Below are positions 1 to 10,240 of a stretch of DNA of 64,000 nt, in pieces; positions within the stretch are counted from its first letter, which is position 1; every line of letters begins with the position of its first letter. This DNA is from Aquarana catesbeiana (taxonomy: Eukaryota; Chordata; Amphibia; Anura; Ranidae), in assembly GCF_042186555.1 (NCBI RefSeq), contig NC_133325.1, positions 92,665,303-92,729,302 of the forward strand, in the 5' to 3' direction. Made by a program: the position numbers and the translations under genes. The notes beneath the pieces are model-generated. The model was not told the DNA's origin. It saw nothing but the letters and a program-made list of their open reading frames with translations, and did no database searches.

Positions 1-123
1 GTCAGGCCTGATCCCTGCGATCGCTAACAGTTTTTTTGGTAGCTTTTTATTGAACTGGCAAGCACCAGCGGCCTAGTACACCCCGGTCGTAGTCAAACCA
101 GCACTGCAGTAACACTTGGTGAC

Positions 124-514
124 GTGGCGAGTCCCATAAGTGCAGTTCAAGCTGGTGAGGTGGCAAGCACAAGTAGTGTCCCGCTGCCACCAAGAAGACA
201 AACACAGGCCCGTCGTGCCCATAGTGCCCTTCCTGCTGCATTCGCCAATCCTAATTGGGAACCCACCGCTTCTGCAGCGCCCGTACTTTCCCCATTCACA
301 TCCCCAACCAAATGCAGTCGGCTGCATGAGAGGCATTTTCTTTATGTCCTCCCGAGTACCCCTACCCAACGAACCCCCCCAAAAAAGATGTCATGTCTGC
401 AGCAAGCGCGGATATAGGCGTGACACCCGCTATTATTGTCCCTCCTGTCCTGACAATCCTGGTCTTTGCATTGGTGAATGTTTTGAACGCTACCATTCAC
501 TAATTGAGTATTAG
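124..514 (+). pseudogene. piggyBac transposase, internally deleted and frameshifted
   Basis: piggyBac transposases cut and paste DNA at TTAA sites. Their C-terminal cysteine-rich domain binds the terminal repeats. Here the last ~40 codons carry that domain: CHVCSKRG, then CPSCPDNPGLCIGECFERYH, ending at TAG (512-514). Two frames are needed: the frame opening at 124 supplies RHFLYVLPSTP, and a one-base slip near the C/A homopolymers at about 378-388 moves into the frame of the cysteine domain. Just upstream (about 240-300) lie residues like the N-terminal linker of frog piggyBac proteins (ANPNWEPTASAAPVLSPF). The whole catalytic DDD core, several hundred residues, is missing between these two ends. 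This is therefore a deletion derivative that cannot make transposase. The cysteine-domain call is strong; the N-terminal match is from family memory. Confidence 0.75.
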
Positions 515-555
515 CGTAGGGTACAGCATTGCACAGACTAGGCACACTTTCACAG

Positions 556-589
556 GGTCTCCCAAGATGCCATCACATTTTGAGAGACC
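556..589. repeat. Imperfect palindrome downstream of the piggyBac stop
   Basis: ggtctcccaagatg (556-569) pairs with the reverse complement of the segment ending at 589, with 12 of 14 positions matching. It lies 42 bp after the transposase stop, where piggyBac elements often carry sub-terminal inverted repeats. A binding role is inference. Confidence 0.5.
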
Positions 590-2036
590 CGAACCTGGAA
601 CCGGTTACAGTTATAAAAGTTAGTTACAAAAAAAGTGTAAAAAAAAAAAAAAATATATAAAATAAAAAAAAATAGTTGTCGTTTTATAGTTCTCTCTCTC
701 TCTATTCTCTCTCTATTGTTCTGCTCTTTTTTACTGTATTTATTGTTCTGCTCTTTTTTACTGTATTCTATTCTGCAATGTTTTATTGTTATTATGTTTT
801 ATCATGTTTGTTTTTCAGGTATGCAATTTTTTATACTTTACCGTTTACTGTGCTTTATTGTTAACCATTTTTTTGTCTTCAGGTACGCCATTCACGACTT
901 TGAGTGGTTATACCAGAATGATGCCTGCAGGTTTAGGTATCATCTTGGTATCATTCTTTTCAGCCAGCGGTCGGCTTTCATGTAAAAGCAATCCTAGCGG
1001 CTAATTAGCCTCAAGACTGCTTTTACAAGCCGTGGGAGGGAATGCCCCCCCCGTCTTCCGTGTTTTTCTCTGGCTCTCCTGTCTCAACAGGGAACCTGAG
1101 AATGCAGCCGGTGATTCAGCCAGCTGACCATAGAGCTGATCAGAGACCAGAGTGGCTCCAAACATCTCTATGGCCTAAGAAACCGGAAGCTACGAGCATT
1201 TTATGACTTAGATTTCGCCGGATGTAAATAGCGCCATTGGGAAATTGGGGAAGCATTTTATCACACCGATCTTGGTGTGGTCAGATGCTTTGAGGGCAGA
1301 GGAGAGATCTAGGGTCTAATAGACCCCAATTTTTTCAAAAAAGAGTACCTGTCACTACCTATTGCTATCATAGGGGATATTTACATTCCCCGAGATAACA
1401 ATAAAAATTATAAAAAAAAAATGAAAGGAACAGTTTAAAAATAAGATAAAAAAGCAAAAAAATAATAAAGAAAAAAAAAAAAAAAGCACCCCGGTCGCCC
1501 CCTGCTCTCGCGCTAATGCGAACGCAAGCGGCGGTCTGTCGTCAAACGTAAACAGCAATTGCACCATGCATGTGAGGTATCACCGCGAAGGTCAGATCGA
1601 GGGCAGTAATTTTTGCAGTAGACCTCCTCTGTAAATCTAAAGTGGTAACCTGTAAAGGCTTTTAAAGGCTTTTAAAAATGTATTTACTTTGTTGCCACTG
1701 CACGTTTGTGCGCAATTGTAAAGCATGTCATGTTTGGTATCCATGTACTCGGCCTAAGATCATCTTTTTTATTTCATCAAAAATTTGGGCAATATAGTGT
1801 GTTTTAGTGCATTAAAATTTAAAATAGTGTGTTTTTTCCCCAAAAAATGCGTTTGAAAAATCGCTGCGCAAATACTGTGTGAAAAAAAAAAATGAAACAC
1901 CCACCATTTTAATCTGTAGGGCATTTGCTTTAAAAAAATATATAAAGTTTGGGGGTTCAAAGTAATTTTTTTGCAAAAAAAAATAACGTTTTCATGTAAA
2001 CAAAAAGTGTCAGAAAGGGCTTTGTCTTCAAGTGGT

Positions 2037-3565
2037 TAGAAGAGTGGGTGATGTGTGACATAAGCTTCTAAATGTTGTCCATAAAATGCCAGGACAGTTC
2101 AAAACCCCCCCAAATGACCCCATTTTAGAAAGTAGACACCCCAAGCTATTTGCTGAGAGGCATGTCGAGTCCGTGGAATATTTTATATTGCGACACAAGT
2201 TGCGGGAAAGAGACAAATTTTTTTTTTTTTTTTGCACAAAGTTGTCACTAAATGATATATTGCTCAAACATGCCATGGGAATATGTGAAATTACACCCCA
2301 AAATACATTCTGCTGCTTCTCCTGAGTACGGGGATACCACATGTGTGAGACTTTTTGGGAGCCTAGCCGCGTACGGGACCCCGAAAACCAAGCACCGCCT
2401 TCAGGCTTTCTAAGGGCGTGAATTTTTGATTTCACTCTTCACTGCCTATCACAGTTTCAGAGGCCATGGAATGCCCAGGTGGCACAAAGCCCCCCAAATG
2501 ACCCCATTTTGGAAAGTAGACACCCCAAGCTATTTGCTGAGAGGTATAGTGAGTATTTTGCAGACCTCACTTTTTGTCACAAAGTTTTGAAAATTGAAAA
2601 AAGAAAAAAAAAATGTTTTTTCTTGTCTTTCTTCATTTTCAAAAACAAATGAGAGCTGCAAAATACTCACCATGCCTCTCAGCAAATAGCTTGGAGTGTC
2701 TACTTTCCAAAATGGGGTCATTTGGGGGGGGTTTGTGCCACCTGGGCATTCCATGGCCTCCGAAACTGTGATAGGCAGTGAAGAGTGAAATCAAACATTT
2801 ACACCCTTAGAAATCCTGAAGGCGGTGATTGGTTTTCAGGGCCCCGTACGCGGCTAGGCTCCCAAAAAGTCCCACACATGTGGTATCCCCATACTCAGGA
2901 GAAGCAGCTTAATGTATTTTGGGGTGCAATTCCACATATGCCCATGGCCTGTGTGAGCAATATATCATTTAGTGACAACTTTGTGCAAAAAAAAAAAAAA
3001 AATGTGTTACTTTCCCGCAACTTGTGTCAAAATATAAAATATTCCATGGACTCAATATGCCTCTCAGCAAATAGCTTGGGGTGTCTACTTTCCAAAATGG
3101 GGTCATTTGGGGGGGGGGGGGGGTTGTGCCACCTGGGCATTCCATGGCCTCCGAAACTGTGATAGGCAGTGAAGAGTGAAATCAAAAATTTACACCCTTA
3201 GAAATCCTGAAGGCGGTGATTGGATTTCGGGGCCCTGTACGCGGCTAGGCTCCCAAAAAGTCTCACACATGTGGTATCCCCATACTCAGGAGAACCAGCT
3301 GAATGTATTTTGGGGTGCAATTCCACATAAGCCCATGGCCTGTGTGAGCAATATATCATTTAGTGACAACTTTTTGTAAATATTTTTTTTTTTTTTTTTG
3401 TCATTATTCAATCACTTGGGACAAAAAAAATAAATATTCAATGGGTTCAACATGCCTCTCAGCAATTTCCTTGGGGTGTCTACTTTCCAAAATGGGGTCA
3501 TTTGGGGGGGTTTTGTACTGCCCTGCCATTTTAGCACCTCAAGAAATGACATAGGCAGTCATAAA
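2037..3565. repeat. Satellite block: one inverted and two direct units
   Basis: Unit 1 (about 2,036-2,600) is the reverse complement of unit 2 (about 2,612-3,170). Unit 3 (3,171-3,565) is a direct, partial copy of unit 2. Landmarks in each unit are gtgtctactttccaaaatgg, ccatggcctccgaaactgtg and cacacatgtggtatcccca. The inversion centre near 2,600-2,640 is A/T rich. Poly-A/T and poly-G tracts vary between copies. Open frames across the block are repeat translations and differ by strand, so I do not call genes. Confidence 0.85.
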
Positions 3566-3990
3566 CTAAAAGCTGTGTAAATTCCAGAAAATGTACCCTA
3601 GTTTGTAGACGCTATAACTTTTGCGCAAACCAATAAATATACGCTTATTGACATTTTTTTTTACCAAAGACATGTGGCCGAATACATTTTGGCCTAAATG
3701 TATGACTAAAATTGAGTTTATTGGATTTTTTTATAACAAAAAGTAGAAAATATCATTTTTTTTCAAAATTTTCGGTCTTTTTCCGTTTATAGCGCAAAAA
3801 ATAAAAACCGCAGAGGTGATCAAATACCATCAAAAGAAAGCTCTATTTGTGGGAAGAAAAGGACGCAAATTTCGTTTGGGTACAGCATTGCATGACCGCG
3901 CAATTAGCAGATAAAGCGACGCAGTGCCGAATTGTAAAAAGACCTCTGGTCCTTAGGCAGCATAATGGTCCGTGGCTCAAGTGGTTAACA
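3566..3990. repeat. Element tail ending in AAGTGGTTAA
   Basis: Non-coding A/T-rich sequence. It contains a module near 3,815-3,865 (aaagaaagctctatttgtg) also present at 8,130-8,155 and, inverted, near 4,165-4,195. It ends with aagtggttaa at 3,979-3,988, the same end as the TTAA-flanked element at 7,349-8,288. It probably forms one element with the satellite block to its left. Confidence 0.6.
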
Positions 3991-4009
3991 TGTTCATGTA
4001 GGTTAACTC

Positions 4010-4515
4010 CTTAACCACTTCCCTAACCACTTCCCAGGACTTTTACCTCCTTCCTGCCCAGACCAATTTTCAGCTTTCAGCGCTGTCACAATTTGAATGA
4101 CAATTGCGTGGTCATGCAACACTGTACTCATACGACATTTTTATAATTTTTTTGAGGCAGATAGAACTTTCCTTTGGTGGTATTTAATCACCACTGGGGT
4201 TCTAATTTTTTGCTAAACAAATTTAAAAAGACTGAAAATTTCTTCTTCACTGATGGGCACTGAAGAGGCTGTACTCATGGGTACTGATAGGTTGCATTGA
4301 TGGGCACTGATGAGGTTGCACTGCTGGCCACTGATAAGGCTGCACTGATGGGCACTGAAGAGGCAGCACTGATGGGCATTGATGAGTTGAAACTGATGAG
4401 GCTGCACAGATAAGGCCGCCTTGATGGGCACAGTTAGGTGGCACTGATGGACACCGATATGCAGCACTGATGGACACTGATGGAGCTGCACTGATGATCA
4501 GTGCCCTGATTATCA
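4010..4515 (-). mobile_element. TTAA/CCACTT-family element, partial, with minisatellite
   Basis: Begins with repeated taaccacttcc and reads, in inverted order, the same sequence as the right part of 7,349-8,288: the segment with cagctttcagcgctgtca, the ctttggtggtatttaatcac module, and then a minisatellite (about 4,245-4,510) built on a roughly 12-15-bp gatgggcactga unit. No coding capacity; open frames through the minisatellite are artefacts. Confidence 0.65.
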
Positions 4516-5144
4516 GTGTAAAGAGGAAGTAAACCTCTGATTCTTTTTCTTTTTTTTAAATAATATCAAGCAACAATGTATATAGATGACTTCCATATTA
4601 AAATGTTATTAAAACGAGTGTTGGAAATACCTTTTTTTGCTTTTCTAAAATATATCTTCTTCCTGGAATCGGCTGCGCAATCTTTACTACTGATTTCTTG
4701 TTCTTGTGTGGACTTCATTTCCACCCTTCCTTTTTTTCCCTGTCTAAATCTCACACATGCGCAATCAAGTGTAAACCAAGCTTCTATCTCGGTCGACCGT
4801 TACTACGGCAACCAAGCTAAGCCTTTCATAGCTGCAAAGTCAGTGGAAGTCAGTGTGCTGCTCTGGATAACTCCCCCTGTGTGACGTCTTATACAGTCAC
4901 AAGGGGAGAACCAGGAAGCTGAAGAGGAGGGCACACTATCGCGAGGCTTCCTGTATGTGCCATTTTCAGTATAAGGAAATAACCCGGCATTCTGTGGCTA
5001 TAGAAATGGCACACATAGCGTGCTGTTAAAGAAACGTTGAGAGTTTACAACCACTTAAGTGCCCCTATCACCACAACAAAGCCGGTTATCAGCTTTCCAT
5101 TCCTCAGACACTGACAGGTCATTGTGGTTTGCAAGTGGCCATAA
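4516..5144. other. Unassigned non-coding sequence
   Basis: No gene, RNA or clear repeat structure recognised. It contains a CpG-bearing stretch (4,780-4,930) typical of old interspersed repeats, and its longest frame has no recognisable domain. Confidence 0.5.
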
Positions 5145-5440
5145 CCCCAGTTTTATTTTTTTTTCAGCCAGCAGCTGGCTTTCTCATGAAAGCCGTCTGA
5201 GCGGTTTATTGGGGGGGACGGGGGGACATCCCCTTCCGCTGCTCCCCAGAGTTTCTTGGGCTTACTGTTTTTACCAGTGTGCCCAAGAAACGATCCAACT
5301 GTGTGGCCAGCTGGTCACCGAGGTGGACAGAGACCAGATCGTCTGATCGCCTCTATGGCCTTGGAGGACCAAAGCAACGTCATGCTGTCACTTCCGGTCC
5401 AGGGCATAAGTAAACAATAGACAAACAAAGATTTGTCTAT
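5145..5440. repeat. Interspersed repeat shared with 950-1300
   Basis: Starts with a cagccagcagctggctttc-like segment followed by a G-rich run and a region ending ccggtccagggcat. A diverged relative sits at 958-1,200 (cagccagcggtcggctttc, then a C-rich run and agagaccagagtgg). The two are similar in order and landmarks, not identical. Non-coding. Confidence 0.45.
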
Positions 5441-5510
5441 CGTCTAAAAGATGCATAAGATTTGTCTAAAAGATGCATTAAAGATGGTGCAGCCATAAGA
5501 CCATGAAACA

Positions 5511-6368
5511 GAACAAAATATTACAGCACACACATACAAAAAATGACAATTAACTCCTGCAAGGCTATTTAAAACACCTGAACATTTTCAAATAAAAAAT
5601 CTTGTTTATCTATTGTATGGATTCTGACAAAATCCTTTTGGGCAGGAGCACCCCACTCCCTCATCACTGCCTCTTATTATGCCCTGTACACACGGTCGGA
5701 CTTTGTTTGGACATTCCGACAACAAAATCCTAGGATTTTTTCCTACGGATGTTGGCTCAAACTTGTCTTGCACATGGTCACACAAAGTTGTCGGAAAATC
5801 CGATCGTTCTAAACGCGGTGACGTAAAACACATACGTCGGGACTATAAACGGGGCAGTGGCCAATAGCTTTCATCTCTTTATTTATTCTGAGCATGCGTG
5901 GCAGTTTGTCCGTCGGATTTGTGTACACACGATCGGAATTTCCGACAACGGATTTTGTTGTCGGAAAATTTTATATCCTGCTCTCAAACTTTGTGTGTCG
6001 GAAAATCCGATGGAAAATGTGTGATGGAGCCTACACACGGTCGGAATTTCCGACAACAAGGTCCTATCACACATTTTCCGTCGGAAAATCCGACCGTGTG
6101 TACAGGGCATAAGTGTACACCTGTGTTATAGAAGGAGTCCTTCAGCTCTTCCATATAGAGAAGTGTATTTCTCCCATGGTTCAAAGAAACGGGATCTTCC
6201 ATTCTACGGGTAGCGTAGGACCCACTGATAATGGGGTACTTTGTCACAGTAAGTGGGCTTAAGCCACCAAATCCCCATATTTTTTGAAAATGTTCAGATG
6301 TTTTAAATAGCCTTGCAGGAGTTAAATGTAATTTTTTGCACTGTGTGCACTGTTATATTTTGTTCTGT
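5511..6368. repeat. Inverted repeat, ~85-bp arms, around a Harbinger MITE
   Basis: The left arm (about 5,511-5,598) contains ctcctgcaaggctatttaaa, and the right arm (about 6,285-6,368) is its reverse complement with a few differences. Between the arms lie the MITE at 5,680-6,109 and about 170 bp of other sequence. The right arm touches the end of the L1 fragment, so the arms may be L1 3' tail in inverted arrangement (inference). Confidence 0.65.
5680..6109. mobile_element. PIF/Harbinger-derived MITE, 430 bp
   Basis: Ends are tgccctgtacacacggtcgg and its reverse complement, flanked by TTA on the left and TAA on the right. The ends match the autonomous-looking copy at 25,809-29,256. The inside is built of inverted and direct copies of short tracts such as ttttccgacaac. 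No coding capacity. Confidence 0.85.
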
Positions 6369-7348
6369 CTGGGAACCACATCTCTGGGGAAAATAGGTTC
6401 TAACACAGCCGGAGTCCTGTACCAGCATGTCAAGATTTTAAATGTGATCTCCTGGTATTTGCTACACAAGGAAGACTTGTGTAGCAAAAAAGTATATGGT
6501 TCTTTTGGTCTACTGAAAGTGAAGTATGAAGATCTCTTTCCCACTTACTCAAATACAGCGGGTCATGTTGAGACGTGGCTGCAAGTAAAATGCCATAGGA
6601 GTAGGATAGAGATTTTCGTAAGGGCTTCTTTTCCAGATAGAGGTCTTCAAACGAAGTAGGATGTCTGCGGAAACCAGCATGGTCTGGGAGGGACCGAAGA
6701 AAGTGGGCCAGTTGTAATATCTTCCACTTGCTTAATGCCGAAGAGTTAAGGGAGGCATAAAAGACTGATGGGCTGACCCACTTGGAAGGGTCAAGAAAGG
6801 TAGAAGCTCTGACCAGGTTCAAGTCTGGCTGGAGCTGGAAAGCTTTATCACAGAAACCCAGCACAAAGTCTGGGTGGCCAATAATAGGTGTCAACGGAGA
6901 GGGGTAACTGGACATCTCAGCTAACCGATAGTATCTGTGAAGTTCAAGTAATGTGGGTTTAATCAAAGGGTGTGGAGAGGAAAATCGGGAGTAGCGATTC
7001 CCAGCCCATGGAAGTCCGGCTAATAGGACCGGTATTGATTCCTGTTCCAGGGATACCCATAATTTATACGCTGAGTGTCTACACCAGTCGACCACTCTGT
7101 TCATGTGGACCGCCATGCAATATAAGGCCGGGTCTGGAAGGCCCACCCCTCCTCTAAGCTTTGGTCGCTGCAGAAGTAATCACCTAAGATGGAAAGGTTT
7201 TCCTTTGCCAGACATAGCTAATGAAAATTGTCCGAAGCTTTTGAACGAAACCCTGAGGAATCTTAACTGGCAAAGCTTGTAAAAGATACAGAAGACGCGG
7301 CATGACATTCACCTGTAAACATTTTTGAAACATCGCCTATGGAGATGT
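6353..7348 (-). pseudogene. L1-type LINE ORF2, C-terminal fragment
   Basis: L1 ORF2 encodes the endonuclease and reverse transcriptase that copy the element into DNA. This fragment covers only the region after the polymerase active site. On the minus strand it reads, in order, MNVMPRLLYLLQALPVKIP (about 7,290-7,310), FISYVWQRK, then an open stretch of 238 codons from 7,146 (GLPDPALYCMAVHMNRVVDW) and, after a frameshift near 6,480, KYQEITFKILTCWYRTPAVL. This order matches the post-RT region of the intact L1 at 33,450-37,241 (LLYLFRVLPIPIP, GGLGYPNFTNYYRAAHL, NYKVLTRWYLVPA), but at low identity, so it is another L1 subfamily. Stops and frameshifts make it non-functional. The right edge is cut by the TTAA-flanked element. 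Confidence 0.8.
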
Positions 7349-8288
7349 TTAACCACTTGCTGTCCAAGGTATAGATGAAAAACGACTAAAGTGCAGTCTT
7401 AAAATTCCCGGGAGGGCGTCCATGTATGTCATTCAGTTCTCGTGCTGGTGACACTCTCTGTGATTGCGGAGTCCTTGGAACTCGGCTGATCACTGATCGA
7501 GGTAAAGGGCCAATAACAGCGGGCCCTTTACCGCATGATCAGCTGTCAGCCAATGACAGCTGTTTGCAGAAGTAAACAGAAGACAGTTATTGGCTTTTTT
7601 CTTCACGCTGTCAGAGTGAAGAAAAGAAGAAAGCCATTAACCAGCTTCTGTTAGAGGGACCTTGGTACCCTTAGTGCCCACCAGTGCTACTAAAAAGTGC
7701 CCTCCAGTGCTGCTAATCAATGCCCATCAGTGTCATCTATCAGTGCCCATTAGTACTGCTAATCAGTGCCCACTAGTGCCACCTATCATTGCCCATCAGA
7801 GCTGCCAATCAGTGCCCATCACTGCCTCATCATCAGTGTCACTTATCAGTGCCGCCTACCAGAACCACCTATCAGTGCCACCTATCATTGCCGCCCATCA
7901 GTGCAGCCTCATCAGTGCCTCCTGATCAGTGCCCACCAGTGCCATCTCATCAGTGCCACCTATCAGTGCCGCCTCATCAGTGCCCATCAAGGAAGGGGAA
8001 AAATTACCCGTTTGCAAAATTTTATAACAAAATATGATATATGATATACGTTTTGTTTTATTTTCAAAATGTTTGGTCTTTTTTTGTTTGTTTAGCAAAA
8101 AATTAAAAACCCAGCAGTGATTAAAGACCACCAAAAGAAAGCTCTATTTGTGTGAAAAAAATGATAAAAATGTCATATGTATACAGCGTTGCATCACCGT
8201 GCAATTGTCATTCAGTATGACAGCGCTGAAAGCTGAAAATTGGCCTGGGCAGGAAGGGGGTATAAGTGCCCAATAAGCAAGTGGTTAA
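7349..8288. mobile_element. Non-autonomous TTAA-flanked element, 940 bp
   Basis: TTAA at 7,349-7,352 and 8,285-8,288 flank inverted ends ccacttgc / gcaagtgg. TTAA target duplication is the hallmark of piggyBac, so this is likely a piggyBac-mobilised derivative (inference). It carries a minisatellite and the conserved aaagaaagctctatttgtg module, with no transposase. It sits at the edge of the L1 fragment. Confidence 0.7.
7665..7990. repeat. Minisatellite with cagtgcccatc core
   Basis: About 25 degenerate units of roughly 12-15 bp (cagtgcccatcagtgccac type). It is open in several frames because the units lack stops; not coding. The same core in inverse orientation forms the array at 4,245-4,510. 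Confidence 0.8.
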
Positions 8289-8681
8289 GTACCGTAGTTT
8301 GTCGCCATTCCACGAGCGTGCAAAATTTTAAAGCATTACATGTTAAGTATCTATTAAACTGATATAACATTATCTTTCATATATTACAAAAAAATTGAGG
8401 TATATACAGTTGTATGCAAAAGTTTAGGAACCCCTGACAATTTCCATGATTGTCATTTATAAATATTTGGGTGTTTGGATCAGCAATGTCATTTTGATCT
8501 ATCAAACAACTGAATGACACAGTAATATTTCAGAAGTGAAATGAGGTTTATTGGATTACCAGAAAATGCGCAATATGCATCAAAACAAAATTAGACAGGT
8601 GCATAAATTTGGGCACCCCAACAAAAAAATCACATCAATATTTAGTAGAGCCTCCTTTAGCAGAAATAACAGCCTCTAGAC

Positions 8682-8841
8682 CAGGGATATGCAATTAGCG
8701 GACCTCCACCTGTTGCAGAACTACAAGTCCCATGAGGCATAGCAAGATTCTGACAGCCACAAGCATGTGACATCCAGAGGCAGAGCATGATGGGACTTGT
8801 AGTTTTGCAAAAGCTGGAGGTCCGCTAATTGCATATCCCTG
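8682..8841. mobile_element. hAT-type MITE, 160 bp, inside the Tc1 transposase
   Basis: Near-palindromic ends cagggatatgcaattagcgg and reverse complement, flanked by an exact 8-bp duplication ctctagac (8,674-8,681 and 8,842-8,849). Eight-bp TSDs and a CAG terminus fit hAT. Confidence 0.88.
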
Positions 8842-9220
8842 CTCTAGACACTTCCTATAGCCTGTAATGAGTGTCTGGATTCTGGATGAATGTATTTTGG
8901 ACCAATCCTCCTTACAAAACATCTCCAGTTCAGTTAGGTTTGATGGTTGCCGAGCATGGACAGCCCGCTTCAAATCACCCCACAGATGTTCAATGATATT
9001 CAGGTCTGGGGACTGGGATGGCCATTCCAGAACATTGTACTTGTTCCTCTGCATAAATGCCCGAGTAGATTTTGAGCAATGTTTTGGGTCGTTGTCTTGT
9101 TGAAATATCCAGCCCTGGCGTAACTTCAACTTTGTGATTCCTCAACATTATTCTCAAGAATCTGCTGATATTGAGTGGAATCCATGCGACCCTCAACTTT
9201 AACCAGATTCCCAATACCGG

Positions 9221-9605
9221 TGTCTTGCCGAATAAGTTCCTTCGGCGGATAGGTTCCCCCCCTGTACTGCGCAGGCGCAGCGCCTGCGCAGTACGTACTA
9301 CTGTCGGCCGCCGGAGATAGCCGAAGCTCAAACGCTTCACTCAGCTGTACACGGCGCCTGCGCTCTGGGTCCAGGTTCCTTCCCCACTATCCAAGTGGAC
9401 CTAGAGGGGGAATCTAAAAGTGCCGAGCGCAGCGAGGCCGTGCCCGAAGCGTGGCGAGCGAAGCGAGCCCGCGAGGGGCCCTCTTACAGGCGCCGTGTAC
9501 AGCTGATTTTCAGCTGTTCCGCTTCGGCTATTTCCGCCGGCTTATACTGCGCATGCGCAGTAGAGGGGGGAACTAATCCGCCGAGCGGAACTTTCTCGGC
9601 AGAAC
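9221..9605. mobile_element. MITE inside the Tc1 transposase, CpG-rich
   Basis: Inverted ends ttgccgaataagttcc / ggaactttctcggcag and short flanks accgg (9,216-9,220; 9,606-9,610). Inside are inverted copies of tactgcgcaggcgcag-like tracts. Its base composition is far more CpG-rich than the Tc1 host. Family not identified. Confidence 0.7.
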
Positions 9606-10240
9606 ACCGGCACTGGCCACACAGCCCCACAGCATGATGGAACCTCCACCAAATTTTACTGTGGGTAGCAAGTGTTTTTCTTGGAATGCTGTGTTCTTTG
9701 GCCGCCATGCATAACGCCCCTTGTTATGACCAAATAACTCAATCTTTGTTTCATTAGTCCACAGCACCTTATCCCAAAATGAAGCTGGCTTGTCCGTTTG
9801 TGGCGTGTGTGCAGAAAAGGCTTCTTTCGTATCACTCTCCCATACAGCTTCTCCCTGTGCAAAGTGCTCTGAATTGTTGAAGGATGCACAGTGACACCAT
9901 CTGCAGCAAGTTGATGTTGTAGATCTTTGGAGGTGGTCCGTTGGCTGTTTTTGACCATTCTCACCATCCTTCGCCTTTACCTCTCCAATATTTTATGTGG
10001 CCTGCCACTTCTTGCCTTAAAAAAAACTGTGCCTGTGGTCTTCCATTTCCTTACTATGTTCCTCACAGTGGACACTGACAGCTTATATTTTTGCGATAAC
10101 TTTTTGTAGCCTTCCCTTAAACCATAATGTAGAACAATCTTTGTTTTCAGGTCATTTGAGAGTTGTTTTGAGGCCCCCATGTTGCCACTCTTCAGAGGAG
10201 AGTCAAAGAGAACAACAACTTGCAATTGGCCACTTAAATA

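Larger units (their letters stand above)
1..2036 (+). mobile_element. piggyBac-type element remnant, left end outside window
   Basis: The segment holds a broken piggyBac transposase (124-514), then A/T-rich non-coding sequence, and appears to end at an AAGTGGTTA motif at 2,028-2,036. The same motif, completed to TTAA, ends other elements here (7349-8288). A 27-bp tandem duplication lies at 715-767. The tail 1,690-2,036 recurs in decayed form at 8,289-8,404 plus 11,727-11,938. Treating all 2 kb as one element is inference; the terminal TTAA is mutated (ttag) here. Confidence 0.45.
8635..10180 (-). pseudogene. Tc1-family transposase, broken
   Basis: Tc1 transposases bind the TIRs through two helix-turn-helix domains and cut with a DDE/D catalytic triad. 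On the minus strand the order is: Met at 10,180 (MGASKQLSNDLKTKIV), the first HTH (LSQKYKLSVSTVRNIVRKW), a GRPHK hinge, the second HTH (SKDLQHQLAADGVTVHPSTI), a catalytic block reading LWTNETKIELFGHN where the family has S/T-D-E-T-K (so the first Asp is Asn), GGGSIMLWGCVASAG, the second Asp in FQQDNDPKH, and the third acidic position in SPDLNIIEHLWGDLKR. The C-terminus AVISAKGGSTKY ends with TGA at 8,635-8,637. Frameshifts occur near 9,785 and 9,135, and two MITEs interrupt the frame (9,221-9,605; 8,682-8,841). The copy cannot encode an active enzyme. Confidence 0.92.

Noticed and set aside
2028..3554. Frames up to 135 codons in the satellite block
   Set aside because: The same peptide appears from plus and minus strands because units are inverted; poly-G/A tracts change frame between copies, and no domain is seen.
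7662..8044. Frames with repeated CPSVPPISA peptides
   Set aside because: In-frame translation of a cagtgcccatc minisatellite.
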